From contig CAVPEB010000014.1 in NCBI GenBank assembly GCA_963702765.1, positions 1 through 64,000 on the forward strand: a stretch of DNA of 64,000 nucleotides. The letters run 5' to 3'. The notes beneath the pieces are model-generated. The model did not search any database and was not told where the DNA came from. It saw only the letters and a list, made by a program, of their open reading frames with translations. Position numbers and translations under genes: made by a program. This document shows, piece by piece, positions 1 through 10,747 of this stretch (positions are counted from its first letter, which is position 1; each line of letters begins with the position of its first letter). This DNA is from DATMNR01 sp963702765. GTDB taxonomy: Bacteria > Chloroflexota > Ktedonobacteria > Ktedonobacterales > Ktedonobacteraceae.

Positions 1-45
1 TTTTCTCTCCCCTTGCTGGTATATCGAAGCCTCTACGCCTGGTTC

Positions 46-892
46 TCAGCCGGTCATTGACGCCAGAAAGCGTTGCAGCGTTATTCGTGTTACAGCATTC
101 GGTGTGTAGATCATGATCCTGATATCTGGATTGGTGAGTACCTGTAAATTAAAATGTTCGAATTCCAGATATCCTAACGTTGGATGCTCAATAACTTTGT
201 GACCGTCTAGTGCGCTACGAACATCATGATGTGGCCACCACTGACAAAATTCAGAGCTGACTTGTTTCAAATCCTCAATCAGTTCCTCGAACCAGGGATC
301 CCCAGGATAGCGAGCACTGGCCGTACGGAACTCTGCTAACGTGGCCCGCGCGACCAATTCCCAATTAGGGCGCTCTCGCGTCATCGGGTTGGTGAAGAGT
401 CTCCATACCATGTTACGGGCGTAAGGAGACGATGCATCCGAAATGATGTCCGCAATGGAGAAAAGAGCGTCGGCAGCTTTGTTCCATGCCAGATAGTCGT
501 ACCGTCTTCCCAGAACATACGCGGGACTCGGGTTGAGGTCATCCAGCACTTGTTGGAGCGCTGGACTGATGCACTCATTCTGCAGGAGAATAAGGAGGGG
601 GAGGAAGTGGTTGACCAGCAAGCAGAAACAGATGCCGACGCTCATTGGGTGTCAGTCTGAGCGCTTGAGCCAGGCTTTCTAGAACTGCCGCTGAGGGATG
701 CACATCACGTCCTTGCTCCAGCCAGACGTACCACGAGGTGCCCATATTGGCAAGTTGCGCAACTTCCTCACGGCGCAAACCTGGTGTCCTTCGGCGAAAG
801 CCAGGTGGCAAATCCACATCAGTGGGAGACAGGTGAGCCCTTCGCTGGCGTAAAAAATCGGCGAGAGCCTGGCGACGCTCTTGCTCCTGCAT
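46..892 (-). pseudogene. XRE-type HTH regulator with MmyB-like ligand domain, frameshifted
   Basis: Two overlapping reading frames make one regulator. The first (892 to 575) is a helix-turn-helix with the RRTPGLRREEVAQLANM signature typical of this family; the second (about 645 to 46) is the MmyB-like sensor half, with the family phrase PSPAYVLGRRYDYLAWN. The frames join cleanly if one T is removed from the coding strand near 577: ...YSPAEE then CISPALQQVL. As it stands, a TGA at 575-577 ends the HTH half. Family members are cytosolic DNA-binding regulators of about 270-290 residues, and the repaired length fits. It is divergent from the LLM oxidoreductase at 1079, a common arrangement for a regulator and its target. 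Whether the insertion is real or a read error cannot be told from the sequence. Confidence 0.85.
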
Positions 893-1078
893 CTGAGCTG
901 CTCCTTTATCCTGGTGGTCATAGACCTATGATCAAGTAACCCTGGTACTCATATTACGCCCATAGCATACTCAAGGAGAGCAACAGCGTCAAGATGCTAT
1001 TTGCACCTGGCGAGAGGATTGCTCCTATTCAGGAAGAAGAATGTTCTTCCAGTATTCGCAGAATCGAGAGAGGTGCGT

Positions 1079-2021
1079 ATGTCTCTACAATTTGGTGTGT
1101 CCCTGCCGCAAGGCTGGAACATGGAACTGGCAGGCATCAAGGATCCCATTGAAGCCTACGAGGTAATGACGCGTGTCGCGCAGACCGCTGACGAAGTCGG
1201 TTTCGCATCCGCCTGGCTTGTCGATCACTTTCATACGACCCCACGGCCATCTCAAGAAGTCACGTTTGAGTGCTGGACGACCACAGCCGCTCTTGCGCGT
1301 GATACCAGGCGTATTCGCATTGGTCAGACGGTCACATGCAACGGCTTTCGCAATCCCGCCCTACTCGCCAAAATGGCCAGCACGGTCGATATCCTTTCTC
1401 ACGGGCGACTCAATTTCGGCATTGGGGCTGGCTGGAACGAGCATGAGTATCGCGGTTATGGCTACGACTATCCCGATACTGCTGAGCGGCTGAGACGTCT
1501 CGGTGAGGCCGTGCAGGTGATCCTGGCCATGTGGACTCAGGAAGAAGCAGTCTTCGAGGGAAAATACTACCAGGTACGCGGTGCGATCAACCAGCCCAAG
1601 GGAGTCCAGCAACCGCATATCCCCATCCTGATCGGCGGCGGTGGCGAAAAGGTAACCCTCAAACTGGTTGCGCAGTACGCCGATGCCTGTAATGTGTTTG
1701 GCGATCTGGAAACGATCAAACACAAGTTCGACCGTACTCAAAGCCCACTGTGAAGCCGTCGGACGCGATTACGAGAGCATCCACCGAACGGCAGGAGCCT
1801 TCTGCTGTATCGGCGAGACCAACGAGCAGGCGCAGGCCAAGTTCCCACCCGCACTCCTGGGTCGTCCTGTGGCCGCAGGAGCGCTGATTGGCAGCCCGGA
1901 GACGATCCGTCAACGCCTGGTAGAGTTAGAGGCGATCGGTGTTCAAGAAATCATCCTCGGGTTCCCCGATATCCTGCAACTGGATACATTGCGCTTCTTT
2001 GCGCACGAGTGTATTACATAA
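1079..2021 (+). pseudogene. LLM-class (luciferase-like, F420/FMN-dependent) oxidoreductase, frameshifted
   Basis: The protein begins MSLQFGVSLPQGW, the usual beta-strand 1 of luciferase-like monooxygenases, and continues with the conserved DHF, the GAGWNEHEY segment and the LIGGGGEK segment. ATG 1079 is preferred over the upstream in-frame start at 1001 because an AGAGAGG ribosome-binding site precedes it and homology starts there. After KHKF the frame runs into a stop at 1753, while the neighbouring frame continues with VLKAHCEAVGRDYESI down to 2021. Removing one C near 1733 restores a protein of about 313 residues, normal for the family. Members are cytosolic and oxidise or reduce small substrates using F420 or FMN; the substrate cannot be read from the sequence. 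It lies opposite the broken HTH gene. Confidence 0.85.
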
Positions 2022-2075
2022 ACTGGAAAACGCTAGACCAATAAAACGATGGCCGAAGCTTCGATCCGAGACTCC

Positions 2076-2113
2076 TTGCATTGTGATAAATTCTCTGACT
2101 ATAATCAGAGAAT
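2076..2113 (+). promoter_or_regulatory. Promoter overlapped by a palindromic operator, upstream of the MarR gene
   Basis: A -35-like TTGCAT (2076-2081) and a perfect -10 TATAAT (2100-2105) are 18 nt apart. A perfect 9-bp inverted repeat, ATTCTCTGA-CTATAA-TCAGAGAAT (2090-2113), straddles the -10 box. MarR proteins usually bind such palindromes over their own promoter, so autorepression of the gene starting at 2149 is the natural inference. Confidence 0.7.
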
Positions 2114-2148
2114 AAGAAGTCACTGCGTAAGAATGTTTGGAGGTTTGC

Positions 2149-3035
2149 ATGGAGATGCCCTTGGTTGAACAGGTTCGAAGCTTCAATCGCACGATGACTG
2201 AACGTATTGGCGTATTAAACGACCACTTCCTGGGTCGAAACCATCCTCTCGGCGAAGCACGGCTGCTGTGGGAGATCGGAGAACAGGGGGCTGAGGTGCG
2301 AGAACTGAGAAGTCGGCTTGGGCTTGATTCTGCCTACGTCAGCCGCTTGCTGCGTTCGCTCGAGGGGCAAGGCTTGATCGTTGTTGAGACAAGTGGCGAT
2401 GATGGAAGAGTGCGCATAGCCCAACTCACGGAAACTGGCCTTCGCGAGCGAGCTGAGCTGGATCATCGAGCCGATGCCTTTGCACAATCGCTTCTGGAAC
2501 CGCTAAGCGAGAGCCAGAGATTGAAGCTCGTGGCAGCCATGGCACAGGTCGAGAGGCTGCTGATCGCATCACAGGTCTCAATCTCCCTCGCTGATCCAAC
2601 AAGCTCAGATGTGATATGGTGTTTCGAGCAGTACTTTGCAGAACTAGGCGAGCGTTTCGAGGACGGTTTCGATCCAGCTCTGCAGCATTTCGGCGCATGC
2701 AGCACGAACTCATGCCTCCCAGACGGACTGGTACTCGTGGCGTATCTGAGAGAGGAGCCAGTCGGCTGTGGCGCGTTGAAGATTCACGAGAACTCCATCG
2801 GAGAGATCAAGCGCATGTGGGTCGCACCCCGGGCACGTGGACTTGGCCTTGGACGGCGTCTTCTGGAGGCTCTGGAGCGCCACGCACAGGGAAGCGGGAG
2901 TTGACGGTTCTGCACCTGGAAACGAACCGCAGCCTCATTGAAGCTATCCAGATGTACCGGGATTGTGGATACCAGGAAGTGGATGCCTTCAACGACGAGC
3001 CGTATGCTCACCATTGGTTCGAAAAACGCCTTTGA
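2149..3035 (+). pseudogene. MarR-family regulator fused to GNAT acetyltransferase, frameshifted near its end
   Basis: The N-terminal 150 residues are a winged-helix MarR domain (recognition region LGLDSAYVSRLLRSLEGQGLI). The C-terminal part is a GNAT acetyltransferase with the acetyl-CoA loop ARGLGLGRRLLEALERHA. ATG 2149 is chosen because GGAGG lies 6 nt upstream. The first frame ends at 2904; the next frame carries the rest of the GNAT fold (TVLHLETNRSLIEAI, then YRDCGYQEV) to 3035. A single missing T near 2898 would join the two as GSGSLTVLHLETN. MarR-GNAT fusions are a known architecture: the regulatory half may sense a small molecule that the acetyltransferase half modifies. A VOC gene follows 68 nt downstream in the same direction and may share the transcript. 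Confidence 0.85.
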
Positions 3036-3102
3036 ACAAGTAGAAGAGACTCTGCCTCTCCGAAAAAAATGCAACTAGAGGAACAATAAAAGGAGTGAAA
3101 TA

Positions 3103-3510
3103 ATGGCCGAAAACGAATTTCCAACGGAAGGAGTTGCTCTGACCCTCCTGTTGGTAGTCAGCGATATGGAACGCTCGCGACACTTTTATCGCGATGTGTT
3201 GGGAGCTACAGTCTATCGTGAATATGGCGGCACATCATGCGTCCTCAGTTTTCAGGGAGCCTGGCTGCTCCTGGTAACTGGCGGTGGGCCTACAAAGGAC
3301 AAGCCTACGGTTACCTTTGCGCCACCGACACAACCAGATATTGTGAGTCATGAGTTGACAATTCGCGTGCCAGATTGCCAGGCCGCCTACGAGATACTCA
3401 AGAAGCGAGGCGCTACCTTCCTGACATCACCAGTTGATTGGGGTGGAGAGATCAGATGCTTTTTCAGAGATCCAGACGGTAACCTTCTTGAGATCAGTGA
3501 GGCCAAATAG
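3103..3510 (+). CDS. VOC-superfamily (glyoxalase/bleomycin-resistance-like) protein, copy A
   Basis: A single-domain 135-residue protein with the paired beta-alpha-beta-beta-beta fold of the vicinal oxygen chelate superfamily. Typical marks are LLLVVSDMERSRHFYRDVLGA at the start, KKRGATFL in the middle and the closing FFRDPDGNLLEISE, which supplies the C-terminal metal-site glutamate in this superfamily. The superfamily includes glyoxalases, dioxygenases and drug-binding resistance proteins; the sequence does not say which. An AAAAGGAG site sits just before ATG 3103. It follows the MarR-GNAT gene and converges on the permease gene across a terminator hairpin at 3523-3543. Confidence 0.9.
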   Translation: MAENEFPTEGVALTLLLVVSDMERSRHFYRDVLGATVYREYGGTSCVLSFQGAWLLLVTGGGPTKDKPTVTFAPPTQPDIVSHELTIRVPDCQAAYEILKKRGATFLTSPVDWGGEIRCFFRDPDGNLLEISEAK

Positions 3511-3522
3511 ACATCTTTGTGT

Positions 3523-3543
3523 GCAGTTCCAGGAACTGCTTTG
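3523..3543. terminator. Hairpin between convergent VOC-A and permease-A genes
   Basis: Perfect 8-bp stem GCAGTTCC-A-GGAACTGC followed by TTT. It lies between two gene ends and probably terminates the VOC transcript, perhaps both. The same hairpin recurs at 7101-7121 in the second copy. Confidence 0.6.
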
Positions 3544-3550
3544 ACTTTCC

Positions 3551-6500
3551 TCACTCCTCAGCCAGGCGAAGTTTTTTGTTAATCGCTGACCCCGTTACAA
3601 CACGCACCATGATGATCAGTGCGAGAATATAAATGCTCACGAGTGTAAGCAGGACGAAGGGAATCCATGTTGGCACTATGATCTGTGTTGATAGCAAGGA
3701 TTGTAAGGCAAAGAATTGTTCGTTGCTCAGATTTGAGTTGAGATCTGTAAATGTGAGAGATGGAATCACCGACATGATGAGGAGCGTGCCAAAGCCTGCT
3801 CCAAGAAGCAAGCCTGTTATATAGACGATGGATTGCTCCCAAATTAAAATATTCGAGGTCTGCCTGCTGCTGGCGCCAAGCGCTTGTAGTGTGATATAGC
3901 TCAACTGTCTTGTGCGTGCGCTTAACCATGAAGCTAGCACTCCTCCAACCAGCGCCACGAGAAACGCGGTTGCTGTCCCCAAAATGAGCACGCCATCCAA
4001 GACGAGATACAGCGGGTCAGATTGCAAAGTAGAAAGTAGCAAGCGTCGATCGACGAGATGAGCAATACTATACTTTGGATTATCAAGAGCTGTTCGTACA
4101 CTTGCTACTGAAGCTGCATCATTTTTCGTACTGCAACCAGATTTGATTCATAAGCGGTGGAATGGTTTGTCCAGAGATATTCTTGCTCTTTTTGAGATCC
4201 TGCTGATAGGCATTGAGATAGGTTTGATAATCGATTAATACACCACCCGTCACAACAGGGTTGATAAGCGTATTGATGGTTGGGATGCGATTCACCACGC
4301 CAATCACGACACAGTGTATGCTAGAAGGATTGACACTAGATACCGACATGGTGAAGAAAGAACCAACATGAAGCAGTGACTTATTGATGGATGTTTGATC
4401 AACAATAGCGGGTACAACATCGCTTGTGGTTGGAGTTTTCCGGAAAGAGACTAGCTGTGACAAAAGCGGGCGCATAGACTGGTAATCAATTTCTGAAGAC
4501 CATGTGACCGTCTGACCGTAGCTAGAAGCATCGACAGCTTGAAGATTCAGAGGAAGGTTAGCGGTTCCTCCATAGCCCTGTCCAACGAAACCTACATTGG
4601 CAGAGAGTACACCTGGTATAGATTGGTACTGGTTCGTGACCTGTGAAACGCTGGTTCCTGGCACAAGCAGTTGCGCGCTAAAGTCCGCGCCCGTTTGATA
4701 CGTGACAATTTCTTGTATATGCTCGGCTTGCGTTGTCAGAAAGACAAGTGTGAAGAGAGCAAAAGAGGTCGCAAGCGCGAAGAGCATGATCATGCGTAAT
4801 GACTGTCGTGGCGAGCGCGCCGTCTGTGTAAATGCAAGCATGATGACCGCGCCTCTTCCTCTCGCGGCAAAGCGTGCCCCTAGCCTTAGAAAGAAAGGGA
4901 AGATACGCAGGAAAAGCAGCAGAAAACCTACCATCAGGAGGAGAGGCGCGATAATCGATAAGGGAGTCGCAATGAGAACCTGTGCATTGCCTTGCAACGC
5001 TGGTCCGATACTCGTTACATAGAGAGAGAAGCTATACGCAACCAGTGCGATAATCCCCGCTATCACATCGAGTTGGAGACGCTGCCAGAGCGGACGATTG
5101 CTACTGCGAGTCGCCTCGCGTCGCAGTGAGAGAATATTCATGCGAGAGGCCATGAAGAGTGAAATGCCCATGGTAAAGAGTGCAATAAGCGTGATTGCCA
5201 GGGCGTACCAGATCGATCCTAAAGTAGTTTGAAATGGATGACTTGTTATACTATTCAAGGCGTCTAGATCTGCCGGCGGCAACACGGACTGTGAAATGAG
5301 CAGCACGGTAATTGTTGCTAAAGGCAATCCGATCACAAGAGCGATCATTCCCAACCCGATGCTTTGTAGAAAGAATGCGCCGAAAATCTGCGTTCGGCTG
5401 GCTCCACGACTTCGTAAAAGCGCTATGGTATCCTGCTGGCGATCAACAAGCAACGTAGTCAACAGGCTTATAAAAAAGAGGATAAATGAGAGGATGAGTA
5501 AGGTAAAGACGCCCGTGGGAATCCGTGCCACATCGATGCGGCTTTGAAACGCGTCGAGAATGCTGGCATTCCCGTTGAAGTTAAGCGCTTGTCCCGCGAG
5601 CTCGACATGTATGAGATATGGATATTCTATCGTGAAATCAGATGATCCTCCATTCTCCAGGTATCCGTACTGACTATCGAACGTTGTCTGAAGCCCTGCT
5701 AATTGGCCAATAAGCGTATCGAGTCCATTGATGTCAAGCTGTGAGGAATCCAGTTGGTAATGCCAGATAAAGCTGTAACCACTGGAGTTCAGAGTATGAA
5801 TTGCATCCGTATGGTTGATAGAGACAAGGTGATCGATAACTGCCAGCAGAGCAGTATCTGAGACCAGGAAGGTATACTGGGACAGCGTTGATGTACTTTC
5901 AAGGGCAAGTTTAACTGGTTTGAAATCTTCACCATGCCAGTAGGGAGCTTGCGATGAAGTCAAATTGAAAAGCCCGGCCACACGTGCAGTGATCAGCGCG
6001 GTCAGTTGTTGAACACTGTTATCAGGATGAAATACGACGTATTGGAACGTGAGTTTGAATGTAGATCCGATATGAACACCCAACAGCTGCGCAGTATCCG
6101 GAGTCATCATAATTTCGATCACGCTCGATGGGACGCTGCTCGTTTGAGCAAGTTGACCCTGTATCACACGTAGATGAGGAGCCGCCTGTTGCATTGAAGT
6201 GCCATAGATGGTGAGCGATGTATTTTTTTGTGGAGGATCAAAGGAGAAGTCCTCGCTTAAAATGGCGAAGAGATCGGGTTTGATGGTGTTTCCTAAGTAA
6301 CGATAGAAAAGTGGATCAAATTGATCGTGGATTTTCTGTGCAACCGGCGTCGATATTCCATTGGCTTGTGTAAGCAGTTGAATATCAGCGCTATCGGTCG
6401 TTGCCCTGAGCGTATTGCGAAGCCCGGCAGTCAACATGACATTGGAAAGGAGAGGTATAGCAGAAGCGATGACAATGGCTGCGATCATGCCGAGTGTAAT

Positions 6501-6617
6501 GAAAAGGAGTAGGAACCATGTTTGCCGTAACTGCCAGAAAGCCAATGTCGTAAATGTTGGTATCAACAAACGAATCCTGTGCCTTTGTCGCGGCTGTCTT
6601 GCTCCAGGCATACGCAC
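3551..6617 (-). pseudogene. FtsX/MacB-type ABC transporter permease, copy A, frameshifted
   Basis: A large membrane protein of about 1,020 residues once repaired. A first TM helix near residues 25-60 is followed by a roughly 300-residue extracytoplasmic domain, then an FtsX core with three TM helices around 365-490 including the LLRSRGASRTQIFGAFFLQS coupling segment, a further TM pair, a second extracytoplasmic domain and a final FtsX core (TLQALGASSRQTSNILIWEQ). This doubled FtsX layout is known in lipoprotein-type or export permeases that work with a separate ATPase; none is encoded next to it. The main frame stops at 4119 after MNQIWL. Copy B reads CGTACGCAACC on the plus strand where this copy has CGTACTGCAACC (about 4130), so one inserted base broke it. 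Confidence 0.9.
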
Positions 6618-6680
6618 CTCATTTCATACACTTATCAATGGGAATGTTATTCTCGTATCTTAGAAGGTTTAGGCAAATGA

Positions 6681-7088
6681 ATGGCCGAAAACGAATTTCC
6701 AACGGAAGGAGTTGCTCTGACCCTCCTGTTGGTAGTCAGCGATATGGAACGCTCGCGACACTTTTATCGCGATGTGTTGGGAGCTACAGTCTATCGTGAA
6801 TATGGCGGCACATCATGCGTCCTCAGTTTTCAGGGAGCCTGGCTGCTCCTGGTAACTGGCGGTGGGCCTACGAAGGACAAGCCTACGGTTACCTTTGCTC
6901 CACCGACACAATCAGATATTGTGAGTCATGAGTTGACAATTCGCGTGCCAGATTGCCAGGCCGCCTACGAGATACTCAAGAAGCGAGGCGCTACCTTCCT
7001 GACACCACCAGTTGATTGGGGTGGAGAGATCAGATGCTTTTTCAGAGATCCAGACGGTAACCTTCTTGAGATTAGTGAGGCCAAATAG
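6681..7088 (+). CDS. VOC-superfamily protein, copy B
   Basis: Differs from copy A at only two residues (Pro to Ser and Ser to Pro), so the same superfamily assignment applies and the frame is intact. The difference lies upstream: the duplication breakpoint falls at the start codon, so this copy lost the ribosome-binding site and promoter of copy A. It is preceded instead by AAGGTTTAGGCAAATGA from the far side of permease A, with only a weak AAGG or AGG as a possible binding site, and it lies back to back with the start of permease A. Expression of this copy is therefore doubtful or uses a fortuitous promoter. Confidence 0.88.
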   Translation: MAENEFPTEGVALTLLLVVSDMERSRHFYRDVLGATVYREYGGTSCVLSFQGAWLLLVTGGGPTKDKPTVTFAPPTQSDIVSHELTIRVPDCQAAYEILKKRGATFLTPPVDWGGEIRCFFRDPDGNLLEISEAK

Positions 7089-7100
7089 ACATCTTTGTGT

Positions 7101-7121
7101 GCAGTTCCAGGAACTGCTTTT
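7101..7121. terminator. Hairpin between convergent VOC-B and permease-B genes
   Basis: Same GCAGTTCC-A-GGAACTGC stem plus T-run as at 3523-3543, conserved between the two duplicate units. Confidence 0.6.
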
Positions 7122-7128
7122 ACCTTCT

Positions 7129-10100
7129 TCACTCCTCAGCCAGGCGAAGTTTTTTGTTAATCGCTGACCCCGTTACAACACGCATCATGACGATCAGTGC
7201 GAGAATATAAATGCCCACAAGTGTAAGCAGGACGAAGGGAATCCATAGTGGCACTATGATCTGTGTTGATAGCAAGGATTGTAACGCAAAGAATTGTTCG
7301 TTGCTCAGATTTGAGTTGAGATCTGTAAATGTGAGAGATGGAATCACCGACATGATGAGGAGCACGCCAAAGCCTGCTCCCAGGAGCAAACCTGTTATAT
7401 AAACGATAGCTTGCTCCCATATTAATATATTCGAGGTTTGCCTACTGCTAGCGCCAAGCGCTTGTAATGTGATATAGCTCATCTGTCTTGTACGTGCGCT
7501 TAACCATGAAGCTAGCACTCCTCCAACCAATGCCACGAGAAACGCGGTTGCTGTTCCCAAAATGAGCACTCCATCCAGGACGAGATACAGAGGGTCAGAT
7601 TGCAAAGTAGAAAGTAGCAAACGTCGATCGACGAGATGAGCAATACTGTATTTTGGATTATCAAGAGCCGTTCGTACACTTGCTACTGAAGCTGCATCAT
7701 TCTTCGTACGCAACCAGATTTGATTCATAAGCGGTGGAATGGGTTGTTCAGATAGATTCTTGCTCTTTTTGAGAACCTGCTGATAAGCGTTGAGATAGGT
7801 TTGATAGTCGATCAATATGCCTCCTGTCACAACAGGATCGATAAGCGTATCGATGGTTGGGATGCGATTCACCACTCCAATTACGACACAGTGTATGCTA
7901 GAAGGATAGGCGCTGGACACCGATATGGCGAACAAGGAACCAACATGAAGCGGGGATTTATTGATGAACGTTTGATCAACAATTGCGGGCACGACATCGC
8001 TTGTGTTTGAAGTTTTACGGAAAGAGACTAACTGTGACAAAAGCGGGCGCATAGACTGGTAATCAATTTCTGAAGACCAGGTGACCGTCTGACTGTAGTT
8101 AGAAGCATCGACAGCCTGGAGATTCAAAGGAAGGTTAGCGGTTCCTCCATAGCCCTGCCCAACGAAACCTACATTGGCAGAGAGTACACCCGGTATTGAT
8201 TGATACTGATTCGTGACCTGTGAAATAGCTAGTTCCTGGAACAAGCAATTGCGCGCTAAAGTCAGCACCCGTTTGATACGTGACAATTTCTTGTATATGC
8301 GCAGCTTGCGTCGTCAGAAAGACCAGTGTAAAGAGTGCAAAAGAGGTCGCAAGCGCGAAGAGCATAATCATGCGTAATGACTGTCGTGGCGAGCGCGCCG
8401 TCTGGGTAAATGCAAGCATAATGACCGCACCTCGTCCTCTCGCTGCGAAGCGTGCCCCTAGCCTTAAAAAGAAAGGGAATATACGCAGGAAAAGCAACAG
8501 GCAACCTACAATCAGGAAGAGAGGCGCGATAACCGATAAGGGAGTCGCAATAAGAACTTGTGCATTGCCTTGCAACGCGGGTCCGATACTCGTTACATAG
8601 AGAGAGAAGCTATATGCAACCAGTGCGATAATCCCCGCTATCACATCGAGTTGGAGACGCTGCCAGAGCGGACGATTGCTACTGCGAGTCGCCTCGCGTC
8701 GCAGTGAGAGAATATTCATGCGAGAGGCCATGAAGAGTGAAATGCCCATGGTAAAGAGTGCAATAAGCGTAATTGCCAGGGCATACCAGATCGATCCTAA
8801 AGTAGTTTGAAATGGATGACTTGTTATACTATTCAACGCGTCTAGATCTGCCGGCGGCAACACGGACTGTGAAATGAGCAGCACGGTAATTGTTGCTAAA
8901 GGTAATCCGATCACAAGCGCGATCATTCCTAACCCGATGCTTTGTAGAAAGAATGCGCCGAAAATCTGCGTTCGGCTGGCTCCACGGCTTCGTAAAAGCG
9001 CTATGGTATCCTGCTGGCGATCAACAAGCAACGTAGTCAACAGGCTTATAAAGAAGAGGATAAATGAGAGGATGAGTAGAGTAAAGACGCCCGTGGGAAT
9101 CCGTGCCACATCGATGCGGCTTTGAAACGCATCGAGAATGCTGGCATTCCCGTTGGAAGCTAAGAGCTTGTCCCGCGAGCTCGACATGAATCAGATATGG
9201 ATATTCTATCGTGAAATCAGATGATCCTCCATTCTCCAGGTATCCATACTGACTATCAAACGTTGTCTGAAGCCCTGCTAATTGGCCAATAAGCGTATCG
9301 AGTCCATTGATGTCAAGCTGTGAGGAATCCAGGTGGTAATGCCAGATAAAGCTGTAACCACTGGAGTTCAGAGTATGAATTGCATCCGTATGGTTGACAG
9401 AGACAAGGTGATCGATAACTGCCAGTAGAGCATTATCTGAGACCAGGAATGTATATTGGAATAGCGTTGATGTACTTTCAAGGGCAAGTTTAACTGGTTT
9501 GAAATCTTCACCATGCCAGTAGGGAGCTTGCGATGAAGTCAAATTGAAAAGCCCGGCCACACGTGCAGTAATCACTGCGGTCAGTTGTTGAACACTGTTA
9601 TCAGGATGAAATACGACGTATTGGAACACGAGTTTGAATATAGATCCGACATGAACACCCAACAACTGCGCAGTATCCGGAGTCATCATAATTTCGATCA
9701 CACTCGATGGGACGCTGCTCGTTTGAGCAAGTTGACCCTGTATCACACGCAGATGAGGAGCCGCTTGTTGCATTGAAGTGCCATAGATGGTGAGCGATGT
9801 ATTTTTTTGTGGAGGATCAAAGGAGAAGTCCTCGCTTAGAATGGCGGAGAGATCGGGTTTGATAGTGTTCCCTAAGTAACGATGGAAAAGTGGATCAAAT
9901 TGATTGTGGATTTTCTGTGCAACTGGCGTCGATATTCCATTGGCTTGTGTAAGCAGTTGAATATCAGCGCTATCGGGCGTTGCCCTGAGAGTATTGCGAA
10001 GCCCGGCAGTCAACATGACATTGGAAAGGAGAGGTATAGCAGAAGCGATGACAATGGCTGCGATCATGCCAAGTGTAATGAAAAGGAGTAGGAACCATGT

Positions 10101-10196
10101 TCGCCGTAACTGCCAGAATGCTAATGTCGTAAAGGCTGGTATCAACAAACGATTCCTGTGCTTTTGCCGCGGCTGCCTTGCTCCAGACACATGCAC
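7129..10196 (-). pseudogene. FtsX/MacB-type ABC transporter permease, copy B, two frameshifts
   Basis: Near-identical to the permease at 3551-6617 in domain order, but split over three frames: 10196 to about 9147, about 9147 to 8230, and about 8230 to 7129. Against copy A the breaks are each one extra base: plus-strand CCGTTGGAAGC versus CCGTTGAAG near 9150, and GAAATAGCTAG versus GAAACGCTGG near 8235. Both sit among nearby substitutions, which favours real decay over random read error. Where copy A is broken this copy is intact (MNQIWLRTKNDAASV), so the pair defines the ancestral protein. Neither copy can give a full-length permease as written. Confidence 0.9.
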
Positions 10197-10249
10197 CTCT
10201 TTTCATGCACTTATCAATGGAAATCTTATTCTCGTATCTTACAAGGTTT

Positions 10250-10747
10250 AGATACGTCGAGTAAAGGGATAACACCGAGATCCTTCGCTCGACGCTCAGG
10301 ATGACAAGACATGCGAAGGATCTCGTACCCAGTGTGTGAGATCCTTCGCTCGACGCTCAGGATGACATTCGATTGACGATTCGTTTCTCTTCTTATGAGT
10401 CAAACGCACAGGGCCACACCACATCCTACATCCACATCCACATCCCACATCCCACATCCCACATCCCACATCCACATAGTCCTTGCCCAAACAATTGGGA
10501 TATACAGTGATCCTCCAATGCAGTCGATATGACTTTATGATATATTGAATTTTAAGAAGCGAGGACAGGGGCAAGCCCAGTCTCCTATTATATACGAGCC
10601 TGGGAAGGCGACTCATCGTGTATAGTTGGGGCACTGGCTATCCTAATTCTTACGTTAACGTTTATGTATACACCCCAGACCCTGGCAAAGGACTCCGTCC
10701 TCTGCACTCCTGACTTTTTGATTTCCCTATGATAGGAGTATTATTAT
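10250..10747. repeat. Intergenic block of dispersed and tandem short repeats
   Basis: No gene is seen. Two direct copies of a REP-like unit (GATCCTTCGC...CTCAGGATGACA) lie at 10277-10306 and 10338-10367, with an inverted half (GCGAAGGATCTC) between them. A short tandem array of CCCACAT units fills about 10418-10476. At 10671-10711 lies the tail of a structured element (GGCAAAGGACTCCGTCCTCT, then GCACTCCT) that recurs at 15.8 and 29.0 kb. The array has no spacers and is not a CRISPR. Confidence 0.8.

Larger units (their letters stand above)
3103..6671. repeat. Tandem duplication, copy 1 (VOC gene + FtsX-type permease)
   Basis: This segment and 6681-10249 are direct tandem copies offset by 3,578-3,579 bp. 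Homology begins exactly at the ATG of the VOC gene and ends in AAGGTTTAG just past the permease start. The bases before the two VOC start codons are unrelated, so the left breakpoint lies at the start codon. The copies differ by scattered substitutions and a few indels, so the duplication is not brand new. Confidence 0.95.
6681..10249. repeat. Tandem duplication, copy 2 (VOC gene + FtsX-type permease)
   Basis: Second unit of the direct repeat described at 3103. It ends at AAGGTTTAG, after which the sequence turns into intergenic repeats. Its permease carries two single-base insertions absent from copy 1, and copy 1 carries one absent from here. Confidence 0.95.

Noticed and set aside
10418..10476. 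CRISPR-like array
   Set aside because: CCCACAT units follow each other with no spacers, and no cas gene is nearby; it is a simple tandem repeat.
10296..10634. A 112-residue minus-strand open frame
   Set aside because: It runs through dispersed repeats and a microsatellite; low complexity, no start signal.
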